Part shown: positions 55,043-64,000 of the stretch, one piece after another
How the letters are laid out: each line of letters begins with the position of its first letter
How positions within the stretch are numbered: the first letter of the stretch is position 1
Origin: Triatoma infestans
Taxonomy: Eukaryota > Arthropoda > Insecta > Hemiptera > Reduviidae
NCBI GenBank assembly: GCA_011037195.1
Contig: JAAEAF010006507.1
Span: 1-64,000 of the forward strand
Length of the DNA stretch: 64,000 nt
Direction of reading: 5' to 3'
The notes under the pieces: generated by a model
Databases searched by the model: none
What the model saw: the letters and a program-made list of their open reading frames with translations, nothing else
Told to the model about the DNA's origin: nothing
Position numbers and translations under genes: made by a program

Positions 55043-56103
55043 TTAGGGAAGATTAAAATTTTTTTTGAATGTATTTATTTTTTAAAAAGACTAAAAATGT
55101 CTTTTTCCTTGAAGATGAATATTAGTATTAGGTAATATATAAATATAACTGATTACTTTAATTGGTACCGTTAACTGGTAATTGGTGGATTGCTCAAGCT
55201 ATTAAAACATGTTATGTCCATTTCGTTACATATAATATAGAGAATCGAAGGCTCAGCAAAGGTTGAACAGAGTTTTTAGATTATATTCTCAATCCGGTCA
55301 CGTTATATGATATAGAACCTTGCTGTAGGATACTATGGTTGTAGGATATAAAGTGTTTGGATATATAAGAGAAACGCCGGCCGGGGTTAACTGTGCACAA
55401 ATACTGAGTTCCAGTTATACTGTAAGATAGAAATAAGTGAATTTCATGTTCCTTGCCTCGCCGTCCATTACACCTCTTCCCCAACCCTGGTCCATAATCT
55501 AACTCTCCTCCAATAAACTAGTTCACTGTAGAAACATTGAAAGAGTTAAGCCGCCGCCTCTCGTACCCACCACCTAGGCATTGTATATAATATCTTCTTA
55601 CTTGTTTGTTACATTCCATCTCTAAGGAAATTGAAAATAGTTTTTCCTTAGGGACAACATAAGAAATAGACATACACACACACACTCAAACACTGAGCTC
55701 TAAATCTGTATTAGGATTAAGGAATTAACTGAAAAGAAAAATTTCTAATTTTTACTGATTATCTATTTGACCCAGAAATCTGTTTTCCCAAGAAATCTGC
55801 CTCCCAGAAATGTTAGCTTCCCAAGTCAGCTTCAGAACGCTAAAAATACTATCCTAAAGAATATACAATTATAAAAAATAATGAGATAAATTCTGTCTAA
55901 ACTGTCGAGGGTGCGTACTAACTTTGTATCATACAGTATTTTAAAACGTGCACAAATGAAATTGTACACGCAACTGTTAGCAGAACTGAAAAGAAAAATT
56001 CGGTAAAACCAAAATAAAAATCTGAATGAATATTCTCTCGGTTTCCCACCAGGTGAGTCCAGGCCAGTCTCGTACAATTTAGAATTCCATTGAAACAGTA
56101 TGA
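55043..56103. other. Unassigned region
   Basis: Mixed composition with a GTAACTGGTAATTGG-type stretch near 55165 and CACACACAC near 55675. Possible unrecognised LTR or TIR remains, but no matching ends. Confidence 0.45.
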
Positions 56104-56195
56104 TCAAACTCAGGGGACTTCAAAACAATCCTTTTGAAAACACAACTTCGAAAATTTGGACAAGATATAGCAATACTTTCTCTTTTACTAGGAAT
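56104..56195 (-). repeat. CCGGAAGT element head scrap, minus
   Basis: AACTCAGGGGACTTCAAAAC and CTTTCTCTTTTACTAGGAAT are the decayed head and hairpin end. Confidence 0.45.
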
Positions 56196-56404
56196 AACTG
56201 ATTTATAGAAGGACAACATTAAAACTATGCGTATAAATCAATATTTAAAGAAAAAAGTGCCTTCCATCAAGATGATAGTCTGCTGATAACAGTCCAAGAA
56301 TATAGTTGCAATGAACAATGAAGAAAGTTATGTGCTTTTATCCTTTGGATTTGTCGAGACACTTGGTACAAATATGTAGTTTTTGAATTGCGACTTTTCT
56401 TGTG

Positions 56405-56780
56405 ATATTGAAACTATTGCAATTGTGCCAGATTTTCGAAATTGTGTCTGTATATGTGCGTGAGTTAATAGAATATATGAAAAACGAAAAGACGTAGGAC
56501 GCTCAACTTAATATTCTATTTCGGGTGCGACTTTACTGAATGCTTTGTTTTTCTTGCGATTTTCACGTAAACAGCTCCAAATGATTTTCTTTCTCCAAAC
56601 TTCATTTACTATCTAAACAATTAAATGCCTATCATCTTTATTTGTAGCATTTTTCCAGGAAACTGATTTTGGGGGAAAGAGGGGTTCTGCAACATATGCG
56701 TATATGAAGAACATTGATTAACCGGAAGTAGAATTTTACAGCGTAGTTTTCGAATTTACCTCAAAAATGGCTAAACGAAA
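56405..56780 (+). repeat. CCGGAAGT element, heavily eroded
   Basis: CCAGATTTTCGAAATTG, GACTTTACTGAATGC, TTGCGATTTTCACG and AACCGGAAGTAGAATTTTAC preserve the element's order. Among the oldest copies. Confidence 0.45.
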
Positions 56781-56824
56781 GTGTCCCTGCTAAATGGAGC
56801 AAACTTGATGACTCCTCTTAAAAA

Positions 56825-57095
56825 AAAACGTCTTCAACATAGCTAGGAGCGGTCATTACGCCATTTTCAAGAACAGTAAATTCGGTAAGGGCTTCCAAGC
56901 TTATCCCACCCACACATCATAATTGATAGTTCCTGAAAAGGAGCACTTCCGCTAGTAGTCCACTTTTCCACACACGAAATCGTCGTCAGAAGAATGCACA
57001 CCAACAAATTGCGATTCATCTGTAAAGAGAACAGCTCTCCCACCATTCAGCTCTACAGTCCAATGGAAATACCTATTGGCAAAAGCTAATGTGAT
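56825..57095 (-). pseudogene. Tc1-like transposase fragment
   Basis: Minus strand: ASITLAFANRYFHWTVELNG, GRAVLFTDESQFVGVHSSDD (the FTDES aspartate is a catalytic DDE residue), NYDVWVG, and, after a frame change, SLEALTEFTVLENGVMTAPS and YVEDV. This order (WxxVLFTDESxF ... VWGGIS ... LxGxMTAxxYxxxxL) is that of Tc1-family transposases, which cut and paste their element at TA sites. The N-terminal DNA-binding part and the last acidic residue are missing. It lies beside the LTR-like element at 57139. Confidence 0.65.
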
Positions 57096-57138
57096 GGATG
57101 CCAGAAATTATATCTATTTTATTTTAAGAAAATTATGA

Positions 57139-57617
57139 TGTGAGAGAAAAATGCAAGCTCGTTGGCAAAAAACAGGTAGAAGATACCGTTACAGAAGAGT
57201 TCATAGAACTTGCTTAGCTTTGTCTTTTAGAGTTCATAGAACCTGGTTAACTTTGTCTTTGGCCCTTCTCAAAGGGGAAGATTTGAACTATGAAGAGAAA
57301 GCATTCTTTCAAGGCAGTCTGAATTAGACATTCTACCAGTCTAAATCAGTGCCAATTATAAGTTAACACATAAGAGTTTAAATCAATCTAGCTAGTTTCT
57401 GTATATTTATAAGAATATTATTTTGTTATTGTAAAGATCAAATTCTTTTAGAGAATAATATAATTATTTTAAAAACAGTGGTGCTCTCTTGATTATTACT
57501 AATACTTCTCTCTCTTTAAAACTTACATACACACAAGCCCTTTACAAAACCGCTCACGCCACAAGCTACTACACAAACAATACACCATCCCCAACGACAT
57601 TTCACTAACCTACTTAC
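57139..57617 (+). mobile_element. LTR-like element (family D), copy
   Basis: Starts TGTGAGAGAAAAATGC. ATGA occurs on both sides (57135-57138 and 57618-57621), giving a possible 4-bp duplication. Family blocks: AAGCATTCTTTCAAGGCAG, AAAACAGTGGTGCTCTC, AAAACCGCTCACGCCACAAG. The interior differs more than in other copies. Confidence 0.5.
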
Positions 57618-57810
57618 ATGAACTTGTAATAAGTATCCCTAAGCTCTGTAACTGTTATAAACCGATTGCATAGAACTGAATGCAAAAAGTCTCCCCAATA
57701 TGTTGTGATCGTTCTCCAATATGTTCTCAATATGTTGTCCCTGAATGTACAATTGCTCGATGAACAGTAGAACGTAACACACTAAACGTTTTCCCACATA
57801 TCGTACGCTA

Positions 57811-58462
57811 TGTAATGACATGGAAAGTGATACCAATGTCAAAGTGGTTCCAGCCAGCTGCTACCTTAACAAAGGATGGCAGTAATAAAAGAGCAATTTA
57901 TAACCAGCGACCTAGCAGGCCGCCGCTTCAAGACAATGCCGGCCAAACAAACAACAAAGCCCTTTTCAATATTTACATCAAAGCAAGCACCGATAAGGTT
58001 GGCCACTGACCTAAATAAGGTCAGCAAACTACGAAGGTCGCACAAGGTCACACTAGGACAGATGTCTTGGTGTGAGTGTGGCCAACACCGATATATAAAC
58101 TCTATCATATACAACGAGAGCATCATTATATCTTATACGACGATACGAGCACGTCCATATACACGAGCAGCAGTTTACGCGACTATACACAGTTTCATTT
58201 AAACTTATTATCTTTTAGTAGTGCATCTTAGTTCGTTTATTTTATCATTCTAATTTATTACTTATTTATCTTCTATTTATTCCTAAGTATTTTGCTAGTT
58301 ATTAGTTACCATTTATACGTTAAAATTATTGTTAAAATACAGTTTATTTTTATAAAATCCGTATTAATAATTCGAGCACTAACTTTCCAAATCTCTCAAC
58401 TAACTTCCGCCCTCTTCAAGACATCTACTACATCAGGAATCACATCAAACGATTCCATTACA
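57811..58462 (+). mobile_element. Solo LTR, 652 bp (family L3)
   Basis: Starts TGTAATGACATGG, ends TTCCATTACA: perfect 7-base terminal inverted repeat TGTAATG/CATTACA. Target duplication GCTA at 57807-57810 and 58463-58466. Contains ATATATAAACTC as likely TATA region near 58092. Related to L2 and L4 by the GGCCACTGACC and AAGGTCGCACAAGGTCA blocks. Confidence 0.85.
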
Positions 58463-58739
58463 GCTATATCAAAATAATGTGTTTTAAAAAAAAAAGAAAT
58501 CGTTATGATATCTGTCCCGGGACTATAAAGCAACACTCAATTTATACTCTCAATGTGTTCAATTTATACGCTCAAGAAAGTTAGGTGTTTTTTTGATTAA
58601 AATATTGTAAATATACTATATATATTAGTTACAGAACATAAGTATTCCAAAGTCAGTTTAAAGTACAGAGTTGTTGTGTTTTTATATAGAAGAATATAAG
58701 TGTCCCAAATTTTTTTATGGCTGAGTGTATTTCAAAAAA

Positions 58740-59092
58740 TAAAACTTAATATAATTCTTTATATGTATAGTTGATATATATGAAGCTTAAAGAATAATCG
58801 TTGAAAGCCGTTTTCGGAAAAAAAATCGCTAAAAACAAATTCAGTCAGTAAATAGAAGTCGCACTTCCGGTCGACCTATTTTTTTTTTTTTGTTTTTTTT
58901 TTTTTACGAATATATCTTGTTCTACGAAATATAAAGTTTAAAATCTCTGCGTTTTTCGATTTTTGAGTTGTGTGACCCAATTTCTTAAAATCCTCTTTTT
59001 TCAAACTTGTGACAAAGGCCTGAAAAGCTCGTAAACAAGAACTTAACATGATCGTAGTACTTCCTTCAGCAGCAATAAGAGTAAGTAAAAGA
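58740..59092 (-). repeat. CCGGAAGT element, eroded, minus
   Basis: TATAGTTGATATATATGAAGC, TCGCACTTCCGGTCGACC, CTCTGCGTTTTTCGATTTTTG and a damaged hairpin end CTTCCTTCAGCAGCAATAAG are in the right order for a minus copy. Confidence 0.5.
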
Positions 59093-59674
59093 ACGTGTTA
59101 ATAAATTTCAAAAATGTCTATCAATAGTTTAGGAATAACACAATGGAAATAAATTTTCCAATAATGTAAATGAACTTTTATCATATAATCAATTTCCAGT
59201 TAATTAAATACATAATTATATAACAGGAATTTCAATTAAATCAAATTCCATTATTAACAAAATATTTTGATTAATGTGAAATTACAATAAAATCTTTGAA
59301 ATTATTGTATCAATTCACAAATGCTAGAGACAGTAATAATACACTTTTAATCATTGGAATATAGTGCTAGAAACTCTAAACTTATTGTGGTATAGGCAAA
59401 GTGTTTCATACGAAAGCATCTTCAAACAAATTCCTAGAGTAGTTGAACCGGGATATACGATGAAATTGTGGTTTAATATTCCTAGAATGTTTTTGTATAA
59501 TATATGTTGTTATGGTCGATAAAATGCATGTTCTAGTCCCTAGCAGTGATATCCAATATATTAAACTACAATGCCACAAAGATAGAACTATTTTCATGGC
59601 AAATATACCAAGAAGTTACTATTGTTTTACATTTATAATAGTTTAAAAAAAATCTATTACTCCTCACATTACAA
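59093..59674. other. Unassigned AT-rich stretch
   Basis: Nothing recognised. Confidence 0.6.
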
Positions 59675-59774
59675 TCTATATATATAAAAATGAATGTGCG
59701 TTGTACCGAATTGGCAAATCTCGAGCATTAATGACTCAAATTTAAATATGAGGTTGAGGCTGAGGTGTAGATTG

Positions 59775-60179
59775 TATAAAGGATGTGTTGGATGGAGAGA
59801 AATGGTTTTGTTTGATGAGTTAAGAAGAAGACTTGGTTAACACTGGTTAACTAATATATTAATAATGAGACACAGATTGCCTGGACTTTTACAATGGATC
59901 AATGTTTAAGGTTGAATGGTATGAGAATGAACACGTAGCGATAGAACGTACTGAACTGATTTCAACTGTGTTTAACTGTCTAACTGTCCGTCGCTATATT
60001 TATACAGCTTCTCCCACTCTTCCACTCCAGTCCGAGAGAGTGGTTGAGCTTCTCTTGCTCTCTGTGGTTGCTGAGCTTCTCTTGCTGTTACATCGATGAT
60101 GGTTAACCCAGTGTTAACCAAGTCTTCTTCTTATATCATCAAACAAAACCAATTCTCTCCATCCAACACATCCATTATA
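59775..60179. mobile_element. TIR element (~405 bp) inside the Helitron
   Basis: About 75-base terminal inverted repeats: left TATAAAGGATGTGTTGGATG, GAGAGAAATGG, GTTTTGTTTGATGA, AGAAGAAGACTTGGTTAAC; right arm complementary with few changes. The centre holds, on the minus strand, a TATAAATATAGCGAC box followed by several CAGTT-rich repeats like an LTR promoter. Could be a MITE or a foldback that captured LTR sequence. Confidence 0.7.
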
Positions 60180-60444
60180 AATGTTTTTAGTACACAAAAT
60201 TTTCGATAGATGGCGCTTTTCAGAAGATATGAAAAATCTGTTTTTTTCGTATTTCGTAGAGTGCACGTCTGTCAATCAGTAAGACAGTCCGCTTCATAAA
60301 AATGAATGCCCGTTGTACTCATGGCAATTCTCGAGAATTAATTACTCAAAGGTTGTCAAATTTATACATGTTGTTCAGGCTGAGGTATAGATGTAGCCGT
60401 ATTATAGCTTGCACGCCAGTAGACAAACCTTCCGCATTGACATA

Positions 60445-61334
60445 TAGGGTGCCCAAGGTATACGGATAGCGACTATTTCTCGGAAACTAAGATAGCTAGA
60501 AAAAAAACTAAAAAATACGTGTCCCCTTAGTTTTTTGTTAGAAATTCAAATTTAATTTGCAAATTTGTTTTGGTGCTTCCAGAAGCGAGATACAAGCACC
60601 AACTTCATTTTTTCAAATGGGGGGGTGTGGTATTTTTATTTAAGAAATAGATTCTTCTATTTTTTGTAAGAAAAATTTATTTGAACGGTTTTTTTCAGTG
60701 AGCGATATTTTACAAGTTATGAATGAAAACAAGATTCTTACAAGAAATTTCAAAATGATAATATCAAGGTTTTTTGAATGAATAAGAAGAAAAGTACTAT
60801 TTTATTATAAATTTTACTCCTCATTAATTACAGATCTTGCTCGAACTGGCCTCCACCATTAGAGATGCATACACATGCTTTTTCCTGCCAATTGTACCTT
60901 AAGAACAAAGAAATACATCTCTAATGGTGGGGGCCAGTTCGAGCAAGATCTGTAATTAATGAGGAGTAAAATTTATAATAAAATAGTACTTTTCTTCTTA
61001 TTCAATCAAAAAACCGTTATATCATTTTGAAATTTCTTATAAGAAACATGTTTTCATTCATAACTTGTAAAATATCACTCCCAGAAAAAAACCGTTCAAG
61101 TAAATTTTTCTTACAAAAAATAGAGGAATCTATTTCTTAAATTAAAACCACACCTCCCCATTTGAAACAAATGAAGTTGGTGCCTGTATCTCGCTTCTGG
61201 AAGCACCAAAACAAATTTGCAAATAAATTTGGTTTTCTAACTAAAAACTACGGGGACACGTATTTTTTAGTTTTTTTTCTAGCTATCTTAGTTTCCGATA
61301 AAAAGTCGTCATGCATATACCTTGGGACACCCTG
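60445..61334. mobile_element. Palindromic foldback element, 890 bp, full-length copy 2
   Basis: Near-perfect palindrome with ~400-base arms and a short loop around 60870-60925. The right end GGGACACCCTG is intact; the left end is TAGGGTGCCC with minor damage. TA on both sides. It keeps the segment around CAGTGAGCGATATTTTAC that the copy at 19131 has lost from its left arm. Inserted in a Helitron. Confidence 0.85.
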
Positions 61335-61625
61335 TATATATGCCCCAGAAGGCAGAACAATAAATATTGTATATCAAAAAGCAATGCAATAAGAAAAGTA
61401 ATTTTTTCATTCGAAAAGCGTTACAATCAAAATATTATTTTTAACAAAATATAATGTATTTTTTCTGTAAATTGTATTTCATTAAAATTTTTAATTAAAA
61501 AAAAAATTGTTTTTCAATTCTCTTTTATTATTTTTCATTTCAATAAATATTTTCTAATAAAATAAATATATTTTTTACTTTCAAATATATATTAGGGGCC
61601 AGCAAAGCGGACCGGGTACAGCTAG

Positions 61626-62091
61626 TACTGTATATAAAAGAACAAATTATCTTCAAAATTTCAAATTCTGATTACTTTTTCTAACTTAAAATATAGGGGT
61701 GGGCGACAAAGTGGCAGGTAGAGATAATTACTTGGCAGAGAGACCAATAATATTTGGTGAACAAACACTTTTGAATTTCGACGTCTCAGATTTCCTCAGA
61801 ACCCAATTAAAAAACAATTTTTTCAATAAAATGTAACAAATAAATGTTATAAAGGTTTGTACGTATAGATTTGGAGATGGGAGGTATAATTGAACCTGTC
61901 TTTTAAAGGTGGTAAAAGAAATGTAAGACAATTTCAGGTACCAAGTCAAGATTGCCTCAATGCTCTCCCAGCCATTCACAACATCTAAAGAACTAATCCA
62001 AGGATGCTGTATGTCGCCGACCCTTTTTAAAATATATCTCGAAGTTGCTCTCAGGGGATGGAATGAGAAATGTAGGAGAATGGAAATAAAG
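61626..62091. other. Unassigned stretch
   Basis: No recognised element. The minus-strand open frame here has no similarity that I can name. Confidence 0.5.
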
Positions 62092-62095
62092 ATTA

Positions 62096-62810
62096 TGTGA
62101 TGTGATGGCAAGAAGAAAGAAAATATAATTTTTAAGTAATAAACAAATTTAAAAATTATAACTAGTGGTTCCAGCCAGCCGCTATCTGCAGGTTAAGAAC
62201 CGCGGCAAAACCCTTTCAAACAGAGATCGATATATAGTCAAAAGAACCGCCGGCAAAACCCTTTCAAACAGGGGTCATATACAGTCAAAAGAACCGCCGC
62301 AACACCTGGCCTGTATTTCCTTCATACAAGGGTCAATGTACACTGAAGAGTCCACCTGGCTACCATCTGTCGCCACCCCGGACCGACCTCCCCTAAGGTC
62401 AATATACTACGCGAGATGTTTTAGTCTGGCACGTACTTACAAATCAGCCGATGTGTGAGTGATGCAAATATAAACGTCAGTATTCATCAGATCAGGAGGA
62501 GAAGATCAGTATTCATCAGTCAGTTAGACAGCAGTTCACATCAGTTAAGTTTCACACATCGCGAGCGCGTCCCTATTCAAGGTTTTAAACACTATTTCTT
62601 TAATATTTATTAATCATTTCATAATTCTTATATTCATTTACAATTGTGCATCTTAGTTTATCTATTTCAAAACACTTTATTTGTTAAAATATAGTTTATT
62701 TTCATAAATCAGTAGTACGTATTTCGAATAACAATCCTCTAAAACCCTCAAACTAACTACACTTACTCCTCACTTCAACTCCCGATACCAAGACATCTGA
62801 TTCCAATACA
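62096..62810 (+). mobile_element. Solo LTR, 715 bp (family L4), internally deleted
   Basis: Starts TGTGATGTGATGGC, ends GATTCCAATACA. Flanks ATTA (62092-62095) and ACTA (62811-62814) form an imperfect 4-bp duplication. Compared with the 871-bp copy at 32172 it lacks a block after CAAATATAAACGTC. Keeps AAAACCCTTTCAAACAG repeats and GCGAGCGCGTCCC. Confidence 0.8.
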
Positions 62811-63094
62811 ACTACAGATAATCTGTACATTTCTAACCTTCTGTACGCAGCGACCAGGTCATTATTAGCAGAAGATGGTGATGATGCTAGAGCTATATGC
62901 TGAGGAAGTTGATGGAAGGTTATGCTAAATGGAGACTGGGTATAAATTTTGATAAGATGGAGCACTTGTCCATGTCGCTTTGCAGGTACCATAGAAATAG
63001 AAGGTAGACGCATTAAAAGAGTGGATCATTTTAAATGAAGGAAAAGGATTGTGAGATTCGGCCTTTTTAAAAAATAAGAAAACTTAAATTCTTG

Positions 63095-63127
63095 CCAACG
63101 TTTCGACAAATATATTGTCTTTTTCAA
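63095..63127 (-). ncRNA. Hammerhead-like motif
   Basis: Minus strand: TTGAAAA, GAC-AATATATTT-GTC stem II, GAAAC, GTTGG. The CTGA of the core is TTGA, so likely weak or inactive. Confidence 0.4.
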
Positions 63128-63227
63128 GGCATAACAAAACCTATTAAATAATCTTCAAAACATAACAAACTTAAAAACTTATATATAAATTTGGAAAATA
63201 AGTAAGTTGAGAACACCTCAACATCAC

Positions 63228-63339
63228 AGAGAATAGAGACTATTGAACCCAGTGCTATGGAGTGGAAATTTGTTACCCAGAACCAAGAGGCTGATCTTCA
63301 CTTCGATCCTCCAAGATATCCTACTGTACGGCGCAGAAA
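63228..63339 (+). mobile_element. Captured LINE fragment in hairpin loop
   Basis: Translates as LLNPVLWSGNLLPRTKRLIF and TSILQDILLYGAET, the connection region of a LINE. The same segment, with a small deletion, occurs at 63654-63755 in the adjacent LINE. Flanked by the 12-base direct repeat CCTCAACATCAC (63216-63227 and 63340-63351). Confidence 0.7.
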
Positions 63340-63445
63340 CCTCAACATCACCTCAACTTCACTATCCTCAAGTTTTTATTTTCCAAATTTATACATAAGT
63401 ATTTAAGTTTGTTATGTTTTGAAATTATTTAAGTTTTTTTATGCC

Positions 63446-63478
63446 TTGAAAAAGACAGTATATTTGTCGAAACGTTGG
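63446..63478 (+). ncRNA. Hammerhead-like motif
   Basis: Opposite arm to 63095-63127: TTGAAAA, GAC-AGTATATTT-GTC, GAAACGTTGG. Same core change. Confidence 0.4.
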
Positions 63479-63566
63479 CAAGAATTTGAGTTTTCTTATT
63501 TTTTAAAAAGATCGAATCTGACAATCCTTTTCCTTTATATAAAAACGGTCGAGAAGAATCTTCCAT

Positions 63567-64000
63567 TATCATTTTAAATACTTAGGGGTCAATGGTAGCA
63601 AAGGATGGCTATTCCAAGCAGGAAGTAGAGAGATTTACGGAGGGAAAAACGTAATGGGACTATTGAACCCCGTGCTATGGAGTGGAAATTTGTTACCCAG
63701 AACCAAGAGGCTGATCTTCACATCGATCCTCCAAGTCTGCACGCGCAGAAACCTGGGTACTAAATAGAAGACAGAGCAAGAGACTCCTGGCAGTGGAGAT
63801 GGATTTTAGGAGGACATCTGCAGGATTTTCAAGGCGGGACAAAGTTAGAAATGAAGACATTAGGAAGAGGATTTGTATGGAGAGGAACATCTGGGAAATC
63901 ATTGAGACTAAGGCACTCACGTAATACGGGCATGTGAGGAGGATGGGCCCAGGAAGATTGCCTAGGGTGATGATGAACAGCGCGATGGATGGCCGAAGGA
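63567..64000 (+). pseudogene. LINE C-terminal region (L2/CR1/RTE-type), running off the window
   Basis: Plus strand. First frame: FKYLGVNGSKGWLFQAGSRE, IYGGKNVMGLLNPVLWSGNL, LPRTKRLIFTSILQ (63573-63725). A deletion where YGAE should be, then a second frame from about 63752: WVLNRRQSKRLLAVEMDFRR, TSAGFSRRDKVRNEDIRKR, ERNIWEIIETKALT, stop TAA at about 63921, then YGHVRRMGPGRLPRVMM and DGRR to the window edge. These are the thumb and C-terminal phrases (FKYLG, LNxVLW, SRxDRVRNExIR, WYGHVxRM) of a widespread LINE group. Truncation upstream, one deletion and one stop make this copy inactive. Confidence 0.8.

Larger units (their letters stand above)
59675..61625 (+). mobile_element. Non-autonomous Helitron with nested elements
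   Basis: Left end TCTATATATATAAAAATGAA, preceded by A; right end AGCGGACCGGGTACAGCTAG, followed by T. This is the typical Helitron arrangement: TC at 5', CTRR (CTAG) at 3', insertion between A and T. A second Helitron-like 5' block (CATAAAAATGAATGCCCG, 60295-60312) suggests two overlapping copies. A TIR element and an 890-bp palindrome lie inside. No coding sequence of its own. Confidence 0.8.
63039..63536. mobile_element. Hairpin element with hammerhead-like ends, copy c, loop carrying LINE sequence
   Basis: Inverted arms: left GGAAAAGGATTGTGAGATTC..TTTTTAAAAAATAAG, right its complement. Each arm has a hammerhead-like motif (63095-63127 and 63446-63478). In the loop a 112-base LINE fragment (63228-63339) lies between two copies of CCTCAACATCAC. 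Confidence 0.7.

Noticed and set aside
57639..57842. N-terminal part of the Tc1-like transposase
   Set aside because: It lies at the expected side and a VHRA-like phrase is readable in one frame, but the similarity is too weak to call.

Overview
The window looks like AT-rich, intergenic DNA from an animal, most likely an arthropod. No host protein-coding gene is supported anywhere in it. Nearly every stretch that can be recognised is a transposable element (TE) or a broken piece of one, on both strands and heavily nested. The arthropod suggestion rests on the mixture of element types: Jockey-, I-like and other non-LTR elements with RNase H domains, Ty3/Gypsy-style solo LTRs with a TATA box, tRNA-derived SINEs, Helitrons and Tc1/mariner-type transposases. 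I cannot name a species. Every long open frame is either a degraded transposon protein or low-complexity shadow.

The dominant component, roughly a fifth to a quarter of the window, is one ~1.0-1.3 kb repeat called here the 'CCGGAAGT element'. It carries 15-bp subterminal inverted repeats (ACTTTCTCTTACTCC and its complement), a hairpin at one end, an internal GT-rich microsatellite, and a core of imperfect ~300-bp tandem units each holding an ACCGGAAGT-type motif. This is the layout of non-autonomous Helentron-type elements (the DINE/INE group of Drosophila), though the assignment is inference. Below, '+' for this element means the hairpin end first and CACACCAGA last.

Layout: 1-6.9 kb holds SINEs, three CCGGAAGT copies, a hairpin element with hammerhead-like ends, non-LTR (LINE) tails and a DDE transposase split by a SINE. 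7-20.8 kb holds unassigned AT-rich DNA, CCGGAAGT copies, solo LTRs at 11.9 and 15.4 kb, a second hammerhead-like hairpin element at 14 kb, a LINE at 18.1 kb and a palindromic foldback at 19.1 kb. 20.8-31.5 kb holds a nearly intact Jockey fragment, nested CCGGAAGT copies, a TIR element, and a LINE inserted into a third hairpin element. 32-46 kb holds a solo LTR, LTR-like elements inside older repeats, two LINEs (36.4 and 38.2 kb) and more CCGGAAGT copies. 46-55 kb holds a Helitron Rep/helicase pseudogene between duplicated LINE segments, a 352-base assembly gap and two LINE RNase H remnants. 56-64 kb holds a Tc1-like remnant, LTRs, a Helitron containing two palindromic elements, a fourth hammerhead-like hairpin, and a LINE fragment running off the window end.

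Target-site duplications (TSDs) could be read directly for many insertions, so relative ages can be ordered: CCGGAAGT elements and hairpin elements are usually the hosts, while LTRs, Jockey and other LINEs are usually the guests. The most interesting signals are the Helentron-like family, the paired hammerhead-like motifs on Penelope-style hairpins, an LTR with a duplicated primer-site-like unit at its end, SINEs sharing a 3' tail with local LINEs, and a LINE fragment captured in a hairpin loop.
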